Positions 11,611-22,457 of a stretch of DNA of 42,710 nt are shown one piece after another (the first letter of the stretch is position 1; the number at the start of each line of letters is the position of its first letter). Position numbers and translations under genes: made by a program. A model generated the notes under the pieces. It searched no databases, was not told where the DNA came from, and saw nothing but the letters and a program-made list of their open reading frames with translations. The DNA is from Pleurotus djamor (lineage: Eukaryota > Basidiomycota > Agaricomycetes > Agaricales > Pleurotaceae), in contig JAPEVF010000382.1 of the NCBI GenBank assembly GCA_029747585.1, forward strand, positions 1 to 42,710. The letters run 5' to 3'.

Positions 11611-12157
11611 TTATACATGACCTGAATTGGAGGAAGGAGGAAAACCTACATCACCTGGACGCCCCGCCGAGGCCACGTCAAATGCGTGTCCGAGGCACGC
11701 CGCGCCACACTTTGGACCATTGAAGCGGAAGGTGACATGCTCGGTCGGTTCTGCTTTGCTGGTATGAAAATCGCAGAAAACATATACGGCGACGTCATCT
11801 GGGATAGAAAGCGGAACCTGGGCGGCTTTCAAGAGGGTCGTAACAGCTACGCCAGCAGCTTGTTGGCATTTCACGCGGTCTGGCTGTTTATATTTATACG
11901 CCTTTTCAGCTTTTTCAGCCTTCTTGTCTCCTGGAGCTGCCGCAGGGGGTACAGGGAAATCCGCCAAGTTTTCAGCAAAAGTGAACTTCGGAGCTAGGAC
12001 GCGGCGCTGTAGTTCGTAGCCCTAGGAATAAAACAGATGAATAGCAGGGTCATAAAGCAGTCAACTGAGGGCTTACGGTACCAGTGGGCGTCGCAAGAAC
12101 TCCGGAGGAAAGTGCAGTGAGTGATGCAAGAAGAATAGCTTTGAATTGAAGTTGCAT
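11611..12157 (-). CDS. Small secreted protein, four cysteines
   Basis: The exons are 12077-12157 and 11611-12021, separated by a 55 nt intron, giving 163 residues. A clear signal peptide (MQLQFKAILLASLTALSSG, then VLA) precedes the mature part. A dibasic RR near residue 33 could be a Kex2-type processing site. A Lys/Ala-rich stretch (DKKAEKAEKAYKYK) follows, then a globular part with four Cys (VKCQQ, VFCDF, PKCGAAC). No domain is recognised. A TATA box lies about 64 nt upstream of the start. By size and composition it falls in the small-secreted-protein class; whether it is an effector, a cell-wall protein or something else cannot be said. Confidence 0.75.
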
Positions 12158-12697
12158 CGTTGACTACGAAGGACCTGGGTAGAGCACTTTGCTGGAGGAA
12201 GGATGGTTGAAAGTACACGATTTATATAGTCATTCCTATCGAAAACGATGTCGAGATTGGGTAAGACGGTGCATGCTGGTGATGCTTCCAAGGGGTCTAT
12301 GATAGCTTCATTGCAGACTTTGCATGGGCGGGGAACCATAAACATTCAAGGCGAGATGTCTGACACGAGTTCCTTGAGAAAGCGCGAAACCAGTAAACAT
12401 CAGGATAAGACCACCAAGGTAATGAAAACGCACCTCCTTACATCGCCACTGCTAGCACACGGAAAGTAGCCTTATTTGTGGATAGGGCCATGCATAAGGC
12501 CGTCATGAGTACAGTCCCAGGGATAGAAAGCTGGTGGGGATAAGAGAACTAAATACACGTAACACAGCGGACATAAGAACATATGGAACATATGCGACGG
12601 GGGGTAACAACTTGATATATGTAAGGTTATATAGGTATAGGCGTACACAAAAGCAAAAACAACATGGGTGTAGGTAGTAGGGGTGTCCGCACGCTCA
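12158..12697. other. Intergenic region: promoter of small secreted protein and 3' flank of TUP1
   Basis: No gene is seen. A long open frame runs on past the TUP1 stop region, but only because it reads through the last TUP1 intron. Confidence 0.5.
12221..12228 (-). promoter_or_regulatory. TATA box of small secreted protein gene
   Basis: TATATAAA on the minus strand, 64 nt upstream of the ATG at 12157. Confidence 0.6.
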
Positions 12698-15600
12698 TTA
12701 TATCGGGTTGTAACTCCCTGTGGAACAGGTGTATCATCAGTCACTATTGGCCTCAAGATGTGGGAGAACATACATATCCTCGCTTGCCAATCACCACTGC
12801 CCGTGGCAAGAATACTTCCAGCAGGACTGAGGTCAATGGAGATGACTATGAAAGGTAAGTACATGACAACAAGAACGAGGCTACGTGAACCCACCTGAGT
12901 TTTTGTGTCCTTGGAGCATACACTGAACGGTCGCCGTTCGTGAGTCCCAGAACTGTACGCCTCGGTCTTTCGAACCCGAGACCACCCATTGTCCGTCATG
13001 AGAGACAGCGACGGACAACACATAATCCTGACAACGCCAGTGAGCACCTCGCCACCACCATTAGTGCGACTCGGACATACCTTGTGTCCGGTGAAGTTCA
13101 TCGTACACGGACTTTGCTTATCTCCTTCCTTCCGCGTCAATGCACTAGGAACGTTAAGAGGACCGCCGTTCGCACCTTCTTTCTTGCTTTTTAGTCCAGG
13201 CGAATTCAAGGCGCTGACGTCCCAGTACTTCAGCGTCTTGTCCAAGCTACCACTGACCAACCCCTTCCCGTCAGGCGTAAAAGCAACACTGTACACACTA
13301 TCACGGTGTCCACGCAGTCGATCGACGAGCAGACCCGTAGCGACATCCCATATCCGAACCACCGTGTCAAGGCTGCCAGCGGCAACGAACTGACCATTCG
13401 GCGACATTGCCACAGAAGTCACACCGGCATCATTGTTCAGAGAATCCGGATCGTTGATCGTGAGTACTTTCGACGACCCAGACTCCATATCCCAAATACG
13501 CGCAGTCTTGTCGCCAGACCCGGACACGATGAGCCGCCCGTCATGGGAAAAGTCGAGCGAGTAGATTTCTTGCTGGTGGCCATCAAAGACATTTCGAATG
13601 CGTCGCTTGTTGATGTCCCAGATCTAGAAAGGTGGTCAGAGACACAGAGAGAACGTATGAGGATGCGACGCACTCGGATCTGCTTATCTTCGGCTCCAGT
13701 AGCTAGATATTTTCCATCAGGGCTGAAGCAGACGCTGCGAATGTACAAGTCGCCGGCTTTTCCAGCTCCTTCATCTGCAAGCACACTGGAAAGAACGTGA
13801 GTTATTTTAGGCGCTCAAATCACATGACACATACCACGTCTTCGCACCGGTTTTCGTGTCAAAAATTTGAGCGGTACGGTTGCATCCTGTTGCAAGATAT
13901 TTTCCATCGGCAGAAAATCGGACACAGCACACCACACTTCATGTCCATCCTCAGCTTTCAAGCATGGTGAAAGACACAGACACAACGAACCTCTCATGCA
14001 TAAGGGTGTGGACAAGGTTGACATCAAGCACACGCTTGACCTTATGATTGAAAACGGCAAACCAATCGGATGCTTCTTTCTTGTACTCTGGTGGAACATT
14101 GTGAGGATCAAGATCGTCCGGAAAACTGGCTGGTCCTATCGGGACGAGGGCGCCTGGGCCATTGCTAGGTTCACTCAGAGGCGGGGGGCCGGGAGGATTA
14201 CTTGGGCCCGAGTTTTGATAGGGACCATGAGCAGATGGTGGTGGTGGAAGCCCAGGTCCTACGCCTGGTGCAGGTGGGTGTTGGAGCTTCGGCGTTTGTC
14301 CGTGGCCTAGCGACGGGCTGTACGGATCTGAAGAAGTTTATTCACTTGTTGAAAGTGACCAAAAAAAACAAAACTTACCTGGACGATCGGATTTAATACG
14401 GTCTGGTTTGAGACGTTTGGGATCTCGTTGGTCGACAACTCGATCACGGTCTCTATCCATCCTGTCCCTGTCTCCTCTGTCCCGGTCCCTCTCGGAAAGC
14501 CGCTCACGCTCAACACGCTCAGCACGATCAACTCCACCCCTTTCCACTAATCTATCTCTATCCCTTCCAGGCATGCCGTCGCGATAATACGGTTCGCTAT
14601 AACTTGGCACCGCGGAGCCTGAATGACTGACAGGTGGAGGAGGTCCTGGGGGGACAGCACCCCCTGGTATACCAACTGAACCCGGGCCAACTTGGGGTTG
14701 AGGGGGTATCCCGACATTGGGCAGGGATTGCCGAGTTGCGACGAGTTCATTCCGCATCCGTGCCAGCTCGTCTTCGTATTGTTGACGAACCTTGGCGTGC
14801 TTACCCTCGAGGTCGACGAGTTGCTGGCGGAATGAAGCGATTTCATTTATTTGAGCCGCCACTATGTTGACAAGATTTGGGTGAGCAAGGTGTCGTGTAC
14901 CAGTAGGAATGAAGCGCACATTTGTTTTCGTAGTCATCTCTCTGCGCTCTAACAGCTCCAATCTCTTGTGCTAGAAGGTCAAACTCTTGTCGAATGGTTT
15001 CGAACGATTCGTTAAGTCTCGCATGACTGTGTTGCTGACTAGGTCCTGGTACTGGAGGGCCCGTAGGCTGCAAACTCCTGTGCTAAGTCGACAATTAAGT
15101 CAGCTTGCGGGCAATAGAAGCAAAGAACGAATAAGAAGGGGGCGACGCCTTCGCGCCCGCCCAATAGAGATGTGAAATCGTAGAAGGATGAAGACATTGC
15201 CAATACCCCCGACGCTAAACACCAAGCAGAATCCGTGCACAAAGGTGTTCCAACGTGACAACCCGCGCATCATCGCCGCTCTCATAGCCTCGCGTCACCG
15301 TTTTCACAACATGTGAGAAGCCCAACTTGTGCTTGGAAGAATTTCCCCCTCACTAAGTTTGGCAAGGCGTTTCGGGACGTTGGGTATAACTTGAGAAATC
15401 CAAGTTCATCCTGGAAATATGTTGCCCACAGCTATTCTGGTGCCCTGCCTGCATCTGGGACGTTCGTATCCGCAGCGTAGTGCAATTGCAATGCAGTCTC
15501 GTAATCCAAACCGAACGACCCCAGCGCACCGTCGAGGGCGCTATCGTTGGGGATTCATGGCCGAAGCTGCGTCGAAGCTGCGTCCAACCGCAAACGACAT

Positions 15601-15740
15601 TGATACGCCACACTACAGGGAACCAATCCAACGCACGGACCATATTGTCCGTTTCTTCGCCCGCCACCAGCCTCGATTTTGTGCCACAAGTAACTGCCCA
15701 CAGGACCTCTACTCACGTTATATATTGTACTCGAAGACAT
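12698..15740 (-). CDS. TUP1: General transcriptional corepressor Tup1 (WD40)
   Basis: This is the nuclear corepressor that acts with Ssn6/Cyc8. Ten exons: 15717-15740, 14920-15082, 14861-14379, 14327-13991, 13936-13835, 13785-13674, 13623-13081, 13027-12895, 12845-12774 and 12717-12698. All junctions close in frame, giving 662 residues. The N-terminal tetramerisation coil contains [18 protein letters not shown] Pro/Gly-rich and then Arg/Asp-rich linker follows, then seven WD repeats with [39 protein letters not shown] and [15 protein letters not shown], ending ARIWSYNPI. The last coding exon is 20 nt. The first is 24 nt (MSSSTIYN) and is followed by an unusually long 634 nt intron. The start is supported by continuity [21 protein letters not shown]. 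Confidence 0.95.
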
Positions 15741-16530
15741 CCCCGAGTTGGTGCCTTCGTCGATATTTTGAGGATGTCGAGGAGGAGAAGGGGGTTCGTG
15801 GGGACAGGGAGGGGGAAGAAAAGGTTGATGTTTACCAAACTCTTCCCTTTTTAACGTCCATTTACCGCCGGCTTCATATTTCCCTGAATTACATAATCAA
15901 AGGTACGTGACAACCAACATCGAGATCCAGCCCCGATCTGATGGCCACGCAGGGGTCATGCAACATTGCCTCGGAGTCGAGTAAAACCTTCGCGCTCTTC
16001 CCTCTTTTGAAAGCACCTTTATGACTTCGGACTGCTTGCCTTTTCTGTATTTCTCAGGGAGCATGGGGAGTTAGGCCTCCAGGCCTTAACGGGCTACTTT
16101 CAGTTGATCATCGAACGGAGATTCCTTTGTCCCAATTTGTCCATGCCATTCTACGAACTTCCAACGGCCTTTCTCGTGCTCGACACATCGATATAGGCTC
16201 CTCGTGACCGATCGGGAGATGTGATGCTAAGACGAAGGGAGCTTCCGGTCACCTTTAAAATAGGTCAGAGAAGGCAGGTAATCGCGACTTTCTTAAGGGG
16301 GTGCAGGATGCTGAAGGATGCTGATGGCAAGTGTCTGATGAAAGAAGGATCCGAAAGCTTGGGACGTAGGGTCAGCAGACGGGCATTGAATATTGATGAA
16401 GGGAGGCTGTGCGGCGATGAATGTTATCTGGACTTTCTCAGATGCACGGATTGGTCGAAACGGAAGCGAACTGTGTTGGTACAGACGCTGAACGAAGCGC
16501 TGGACATATCGGTGCATCAAGATAACAGTT
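15741..16530. other. Intergenic region upstream of TUP1
   Basis: TUP1 5' region and 3' flank of the GTPase gene. An open frame at 16221-16574 on + overlaps the antisense GTPase last exon and has no recognisable protein pattern. Confidence 0.5.
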
Positions 16531-19500
16531 CTACATGGAAAGGGCATACTCCGGGTCTAACGCAACTTTTGTGAGACCAACGAGCAGTTCCTTGGGGTCG
16601 TTGAAGTTGTCTTCTACGACTTTATCAATCGCTTGGGTTATCTTCTCGAGTTCTGCGCTCTCGCCCTTGAAGAAGGCATGGAGCTTCTTCTCAAGATTCA
16701 CGTGCTTGTTTTCTGGCTTGCAGATAAAGGCGAGTAAAACGACGGTGCCTGACATCAACATGTTAGGGACCACGATGGAGTTGGCCAGATGGGGAACAAA
16801 CAAGTGGCAACGCGTGCAAGTTGATCCTTTGTTTGAAGTTGGTGGATGGAGCCCTGCGATTCGATTCCGTAACTCAAGAAGAACATAGGTTGCGGGGAAA
16901 TATATTTACCTTTCGCTGCATTACTTTCGGGGATGGAGGTGGACGTTGGTCCTGGATGTCTTGACCAGCCTATACAAATCGATCACGGTATCAGGATTCT
17001 GAGAGGCGATGAGCAAGAGCTGTACCAATTTCTCGAGGTACGCCTATCGTCAATCATTCAGCCGTGAATTTTACCAGTGGATCAGGGACCACGTACATCC
17101 TGGATTGTGCACGAAACAGTAAGTCGAGCCAATGACAGCGAGAAAATGAATGACTGGACGTACGTTCTATGGGAGACATGAGGACGCTTAAACAATCCGA
17201 TCGTTTAAGTGACTTACAAACTGAAACATTTCGGCTNAAAAAAAACTGTCGACGCGATAGGCAAATAACGTACGAGCTATTCATCGAATCTCAGTGAGAC
17301 GACCGTAGGGGTCAACACGTCTTATTCGAAGTGGTAAAATACTGACGGTCTAGTGGATGCTCAGATGCAAAATGGGATGTTGGAAACGACGGTAACTTAC
17401 TTCCTAGAACCAATTCTCTCGTCTAGACGAGTGACATAAAGTAGAGTAAAAGCCTCACGTGCTGTCAAGTCGAACAATCAGCGCGATGGAAATGACAATG
17501 GAAGCGACTTACGATCTAAAGGATGGAAAAGCCCTATCAATACTTGCCAACTGCTAGAGCGCCGGGAACATTACTTACCCACTAATGACGAAAATTAGCA
17601 CAATATTAAGGATTCGCGAGCGTTCGAAGACTCACTGGCTATGTATGGTGAAAAGGGTGAAAAAGGTTCAAATAGCTTGAAGGTAGCACCGAGCTTACTG
17701 TCTAATTCAGAAAATCAGGAGAAGGTCAAACTTTTAGAACGATCAAACTTACTGCCTAAGGTGGAGAGTGGACGTCTGATCTTCTCTTGCAGAAGGTGAG
17801 AGGGTAGTACATACCCACTACATTTTATCCGTGCTTAGTGTACGTTATATAGATTGGAAAGAAGCCGCGTACTTGCTATCAAAAATGGGGTCGTTAAGGT
17901 TGATAAGCGTGACCGAGGGAAAGTGGGGAAGGCTGACCGAGTCCTGAGATATAGTTAGGCAGGAACGAGAGCGAGGTGACCCTAGATACCACGCACCGGA
18001 GTCTACGAGATGGCATTCCCATGGATTTGAGTTTGAGCGCGAAGGGTAACAACGGTTTGTACGCACAGACTAATCGATCAATCACGAGTAGTCAGAGAGG
18101 TCTCAAGAAGGAACGGAAGGAAACATACATCCTAGCGGATCATGAAGGAACATGAGCAGCGTGAGGAACATATTGCTTACCCACTAGGCGAGGTTAGCAT
18201 GAGCAACACACTGGTAGGCTGAGCGGGCTCACTTTCTGGACAAGGACATTAAAAACAAGATGACGACAAGAGGGGGAGATTATATCACTCACCCACTAGT
18301 TGCGTGGTAAAAGACTTCATTAGCCGAGTCCAATGAGAAGGAATGAGGTAACGAACCCACTGGGGGAGGATGTCAGCAAGGGGAGAACAATTGATGAGAG
18401 GGGGTTCTTACATGCTGCACCAAACGGAGGCGGGAGATCAGAGTATGTACTGAGTCAGCGACAGTCTCACTCACTTCCTATTTATAGATGAGCGTGGTGG
18501 TCCGAGGGGGAGAAGAAGAAGAAACAACAACTTACCCACTGTTTATTCAGGTCAAGAGTTGAGAACAATCTGGATTTGACTCGAACTCACAGGCTATGTC
18601 ACCGTTGAGTCATGATATTGATGCTGATGCAAGATATGATCAAACTCACATGCTTCGTAGATCGGGAAAGTCGAAGCGTGAGTAATGGGTAGGGAGCATT
18701 GGGTTATGCATGCACTGACAACCTATGGCCGAGACTGAGGATATAGTGGTTTATCAATACAATTTACTTACGGACTACGAGGGGATCTCTTGTAAGTCAC
18801 GGAGGTAGACAGTGTGCCAATGGGGGACGTACTTTCTATGGACAGAATGAATCATCGACTTCGCAAACAGGCGAACTTAGGTACTCACAACCTGACAGGG
18901 GCAAGAACATAGTTAGGGGAAGGGTCATCGAGGAAATTGATCCACTTACATACTGCTCTCACAAATAGTACAGATCAGAAAGAGAAGATCTCAGAGAAAT
19001 GAAAGTATGTAACCTTGCGCTACGAGCGGAAGTCAATATATTTCGCCATGCACACATGAAATCAATCAAACCTTGTTCTAGACATCTAAGAATTGAACGC
19101 CGTCAATTCTGGACACAGATAGCGACGCACTATATCCTAGCCAATTGATGGGCCTTCCAGGTGATTAAGTCTTTCCACCAATTTGCGGTGACTTACATAT
19201 TCTCTTTCCTGAATACCAAAATACTGCATGAGAATTATCTTTGCTGAGTCGATGAGGAGGAATGCTCACAGTATCGACCGTTTCTTCCTGCGTTTGGGTG
19301 TCATGAGTATGGGCGGGGATATTCAGAAGTTATAGTGTACGTGCTTTCTATAGAAGCGTCAGCGAAGTAAAGGAGAAAGGGACGGACACCTACAAGTTTC
19401 TGGAAGATGTAATCCAACTGTCAGGGCCAAGTTTCGAGGAAATCAGGTTTAGACGCACAGTTACGGCCTGACAGGACAGCGTCAGCATGCGAAAGTGCGT

Positions 19501-20995
19501 GAAGTGGGTACAACTTACTTTCTATAAGGATCTCATAAAATCGAGGATCGTCAATGATACAAAACGCAAGTACTTACCACCTAATGAAGGGTGTAAGTCA
19601 TTTAGCCAGATACACGAAATCGCAACATACCAACTGAAAGATGATTAATCCAAGGATGAATGTTTGTGAAGCTGTGTGAGTATCATACGTACATCCTGGA
19701 AGGATAATTAATAGCTGTTCATAATGTGGGCAAAGGGAATACCGTCTGNTTTTTTTCAATGCGTCCTTTCGCGGTTAGAGTGTCAAGAAATTTAGAATGG
19801 GCGCACCTGGTCGAGGGGGAACCATATCATGCAGTTGAAAACTATGTCCTTCATTTCGTGACGGCGGAGGTCCCCTGTCTTGCGCTGAATATTCTCAAGG
19901 ATGCTGAAATAGCGTGAACGTGTGGTTAAAAAGAAAAACGGAGCAGATAACTCACTGACGCAAGGCGTACTCGACACAAAGGTGGATGCGGTTCATCTGC
20001 GTGGAAATGAGAAGGCTTTGGAGGTTTGATCCTTTGAGAGACGCGGCTGTTGCACGAATCAAGTCCGTGCAATCTGCGGATGGCTTCTGCATTCCTGTTA
20101 TGCTGTCAAAAGAGGCTCTGAAGGAGTGAGTTTCATGGTAACTAACCATAGAGGAAAACATGGGACGATGGGGGATGAGCGCGCGAGTACAATCTGTCCA
20201 TGTAGATTTTCTCAAAATCCGTTTTTGCTCGTTCAGGTGCTGCGCGTCGAGCCTCTGGACGACTAAGCCCTTCGTCGAGAAGCGCCGCGATAGCCTCGTG
20301 ATGGCGAAAATCGAATTTTGTGAAGATGGCGACAACGGGAACTACCACGGCAAGGTGAATGAACCGACATGGAGAACGGGAGGCTTGACGAACCGTGACT
20401 CTTCCGACATTCTTCAAAGAAGCTCGTTTCACCCTCAAGGAGAATACGCGGTGTGTCCGTAGGAATGCAAAACCTATACGTATGGAAATCACCGGCGACA
20501 CGATCAGGTGAAGAGAATTGTACCAGACTACGTGGAGACGGAGGTTGAGATGAGGGTGGCTCGCGCGTTCGGCAATGAACTGCTTCACAGCATCTAGCTC
20601 TTGTGTGCTACCAGCCTCAAACCCACGCGAATCGTGGAATACAAAGCGATCCTGGCTTTTGAATACATACTGCAAGTTGATGTCATGTTCGCCGCGCTAT
20701 ATAGCCGCTCTTTAGTTACGTTGACTCGTTATCAGTCATACCAACTACCCCTTTGGATGGCTCAAGGATGGCGGGATCCAACTGTCCAACTGCTCAGGTT
20801 CTTGGACACAAGCGACAAGTCGTGTGAGGAACGCACCAATTGTCCTTTGGAATCCATCACAACTGGCTGCTCGGTGGTGTTGCAGACTTTTTGGAGAATG
20901 GTAGTTTTGCCAGCATTGGCTTTACCAATGATAAGCACTCGGAATTTGACGCCGCCTAAGCCAGTATCGAGCGTGGTATCGTCTGAGGAGGCCAT
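16531..20995 (-). CDS. P-loop GTPase (G-domain protein) with 56 exons, 36 of them 3 nt long
   Basis: Exons 1-7 (20837-20995, 20749-20781, 20524-20696, 20394-20473, 20147-20341, 19956-20094, 19807-19903) encode a G domain of the AIG1/Era-like basidiomycete type. It has the P-loop GKANAGKTT, then RGEHDINL, the Walker-B/G3 region FVFHDSRGFE, WFCIPTDT and the G4 motif FTKFD. The middle (17097-19745) is split into 3-27 nt exons (next entry). The C-terminal exons are 17026-17043 (AYLEKL), 16910-16969, 16802-16853 and 16531-16748. They carry a Pro-rich stretch, a hydrophobic segment (TVVLLAFI) and a Lys/Glu-rich tail. The joined CDS is 1434 nt, 477 residues. The frame stays open at every junction, with one ambiguous spot near exons 15/16. 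Gene prediction would probably split this locus in two. The role is unknown; related proteins are known only as predicted GTP-binding proteins. Confidence 0.75.
17097..19745 (-). other. Array of 45 micro-exons within the GTPase gene
   Basis: In transcription order the 3-nt exons encode T, D, L, V, K, A (19743, 19693, 19631, 19578, 19519, 19465). Exons of 24 nt (19394-19417), 7 nt (19341-19347), 14 or 18 nt (19270 on) and 27 nt (19197-19223) follow. Then come 6-nt exons DI, NK and RK (19131, 19072, 19014). Single codons Y, V, K, S, V, H, P, W, E, H, W, W, K, W, D, S follow from 18950 to 18067. Next are 6-nt TP (17997) and DS (17938), then Q, W, A, T, P, W, I, H, E, T, L, F, N, D from 17873 to 17097. 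Positions are the lower coordinate of each exon. Introns are 46-70 nt with GT-AG ends, mostly GTRAGT/GTACGT-like donors and YAG acceptors; many show a CTNAY-like branch site. About 70 residues are spread over 2.65 kb. No sequence similarity among the introns is obvious by eye. Confidence 0.7.
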
Positions 20996-21047
20996 AGTAA
21001 GGGGACTAGATATCGAGGAATCAGAGCGACGACCCCACGACTTTCAA

Positions 21048-21053
21048 TTTATA
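21048..21053 (-). promoter_or_regulatory. TATA box of GTPase gene
   Basis: TATAAA on the minus strand, about 53 nt upstream of the ATG at 20995. Confidence 0.5.
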
Positions 21054-21601
21054 CGCGTACGGCGCTGCTTCTCTCACATGGAATAATGAACGGATCAAAA
21101 ACATACCTTTATCGGACAAACGTGCGTCATCTGGTTGGAGGCGTAACGTCTATACTTAAGGCATCGTGAGATAGAAATCCAGGGCGCAGGCACTCCGGGC
21201 TGATCGCAGCTCCACATATGTGGTGAACAAAGCCTTCATTATTGGGTTTGACACCGGTACTGGTTTCAGAACGCTACTAACGCATTGTAGACCATCATGC
21301 ATCAGAAGTGGAGCCTGAGAGCAACTGAAAGAGCGAAACTACATAAGATTGTCTCAGAGTTCGTGTTTCCTGCTCGAAGGTCACTGTGACGATGCCCTCT
21401 TGTCCAAGCCATTGGGAATTATTCATGGTGAGCTAGTTTGGGACCATGGCGTAAGGAGGAATGTAGAATGACAAGAAAGTTTTCGAATTATGATCGATGC
21501 GCAAGATAAGTCCCTTGAAAGTTGGATGTACTGTGGCCTTCGATGATGGTCGAATGATGGTCGAATGATGGTCAGGCAAGTAACGGGGAAATCGCGAAAA
21601 C

Positions 21602-21650
21602 GTTAGGTGATCACGCAGCGACGCGTTCCTGCACGTGATCACGTTCTAAC
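21602..21650. repeat. Imperfect inverted repeat with TGATCA cores
   Basis: GTTAGGTGATCACG and CGTGATCACGTTCTAAC face each other across about 18 bp, with three extra bases in the second arm. The second arm holds CACGTGATCACGT, also found in the palindrome at 5257-5272. Confidence 0.6.
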
Positions 21651-22180
21651 AGGAGAACCCTTGAAGTTCATTGGAAGCGAACCTGGCAAGTTTCCGAGTC
21701 TGAGCTCATGTTGAGTGTTCTTCCCTTCGAACAGCTTCGAACCTTTTACCGGAACTATTTGCGCCGCACTCTCGAGAAAACATTGGCTAGAAAACTCTGA
21801 TATCTGATTCTGCATATCTGGCATTCTCTCATCGGACGACGGACACACTTTAAGTACGTTCTAAGTCATTATCTGGTTTACACCGGGATGGCTTTATAGG
21901 CTCAATTTCCTCCAGCAGCTCTCTCAGGAATGCAATCGAACTGTCTTTCAACAAAGCTCTCGGTTTCAACCTCAAAAATTCTGCCAACTCTGGGTTCTGG
22001 AGGGCGCCCCCAAGCTCAAAAGCAACGGGTGACTATGGGTCAACCATACCGTATTCTCTTCTATACATCAAGGGTAGATTGACAATGCTATGCTACGCGA
22101 ACTCATCTTTCGGATATTTGCGCATCAAACTTACGAGTTGCTTGAGATGCACTCTAACGCGCAGGAGTCGCGTCGCCCAT
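21640..22180 (-). pseudogene. Unrecognised coding-like fragment, probably a gene remnant
   Basis: On the minus strand a stretch ending near 21852 reads like real protein, for example VAFELGGALQNPELAEF then LRELLEEIEPIKPSR. An upstream piece (WATRLLRVRVHLKQL, near 22150) can be joined to it by a roughly 100 nt GT-AG intron. Upstream of that piece an in-frame stop is met, and downstream the frame also closes quickly. I do not recognise the family. It sits just inside the inner end of the right repeat arm, so it may be a gene cut by the duplication. It could also be a rapidly evolving gene whose exons I failed to assemble. Confidence 0.3.
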
Positions 22181-22457
22181 GTGGTTTGTTCCGCTGATCA
22201 CTTGCCATTGGTTTCTTCAACTAATTTCTATCTTTTCAAGGCTCCACCTCGGGTAGTATCGTAACGGTTCGCCTTGTATCTGGTGTCCGATAAAGGGGGA
22301 CAGAAGAACCTCTCACCAATACAAAAGCCCAGCCGGGGATACGCCTAGCTCCTTCCAAAGCACAACTCACAAGTCACACGTACATCGGGGGTGAGAATGG
22401 ATTCCCACCTCCTTTATACCCAGGTTATATGAGGAATTCTCCGTATCACCAACTACC

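Noticed and set aside
12472..13527. Long minus-strand frame extending the Tup1 WD40 domain by about 100 residues
   Set aside because: The extra C-terminus is hydrophobic readthrough of the last intron; splicing gives the conserved ending ARIWSYNPI at 12698.
17000..19800. Micro-exon region as a satellite or tandem repeat
   Set aside because: The units have no visible sequence similarity beyond splice signals and differ in length; only the intron-like grammar recurs.
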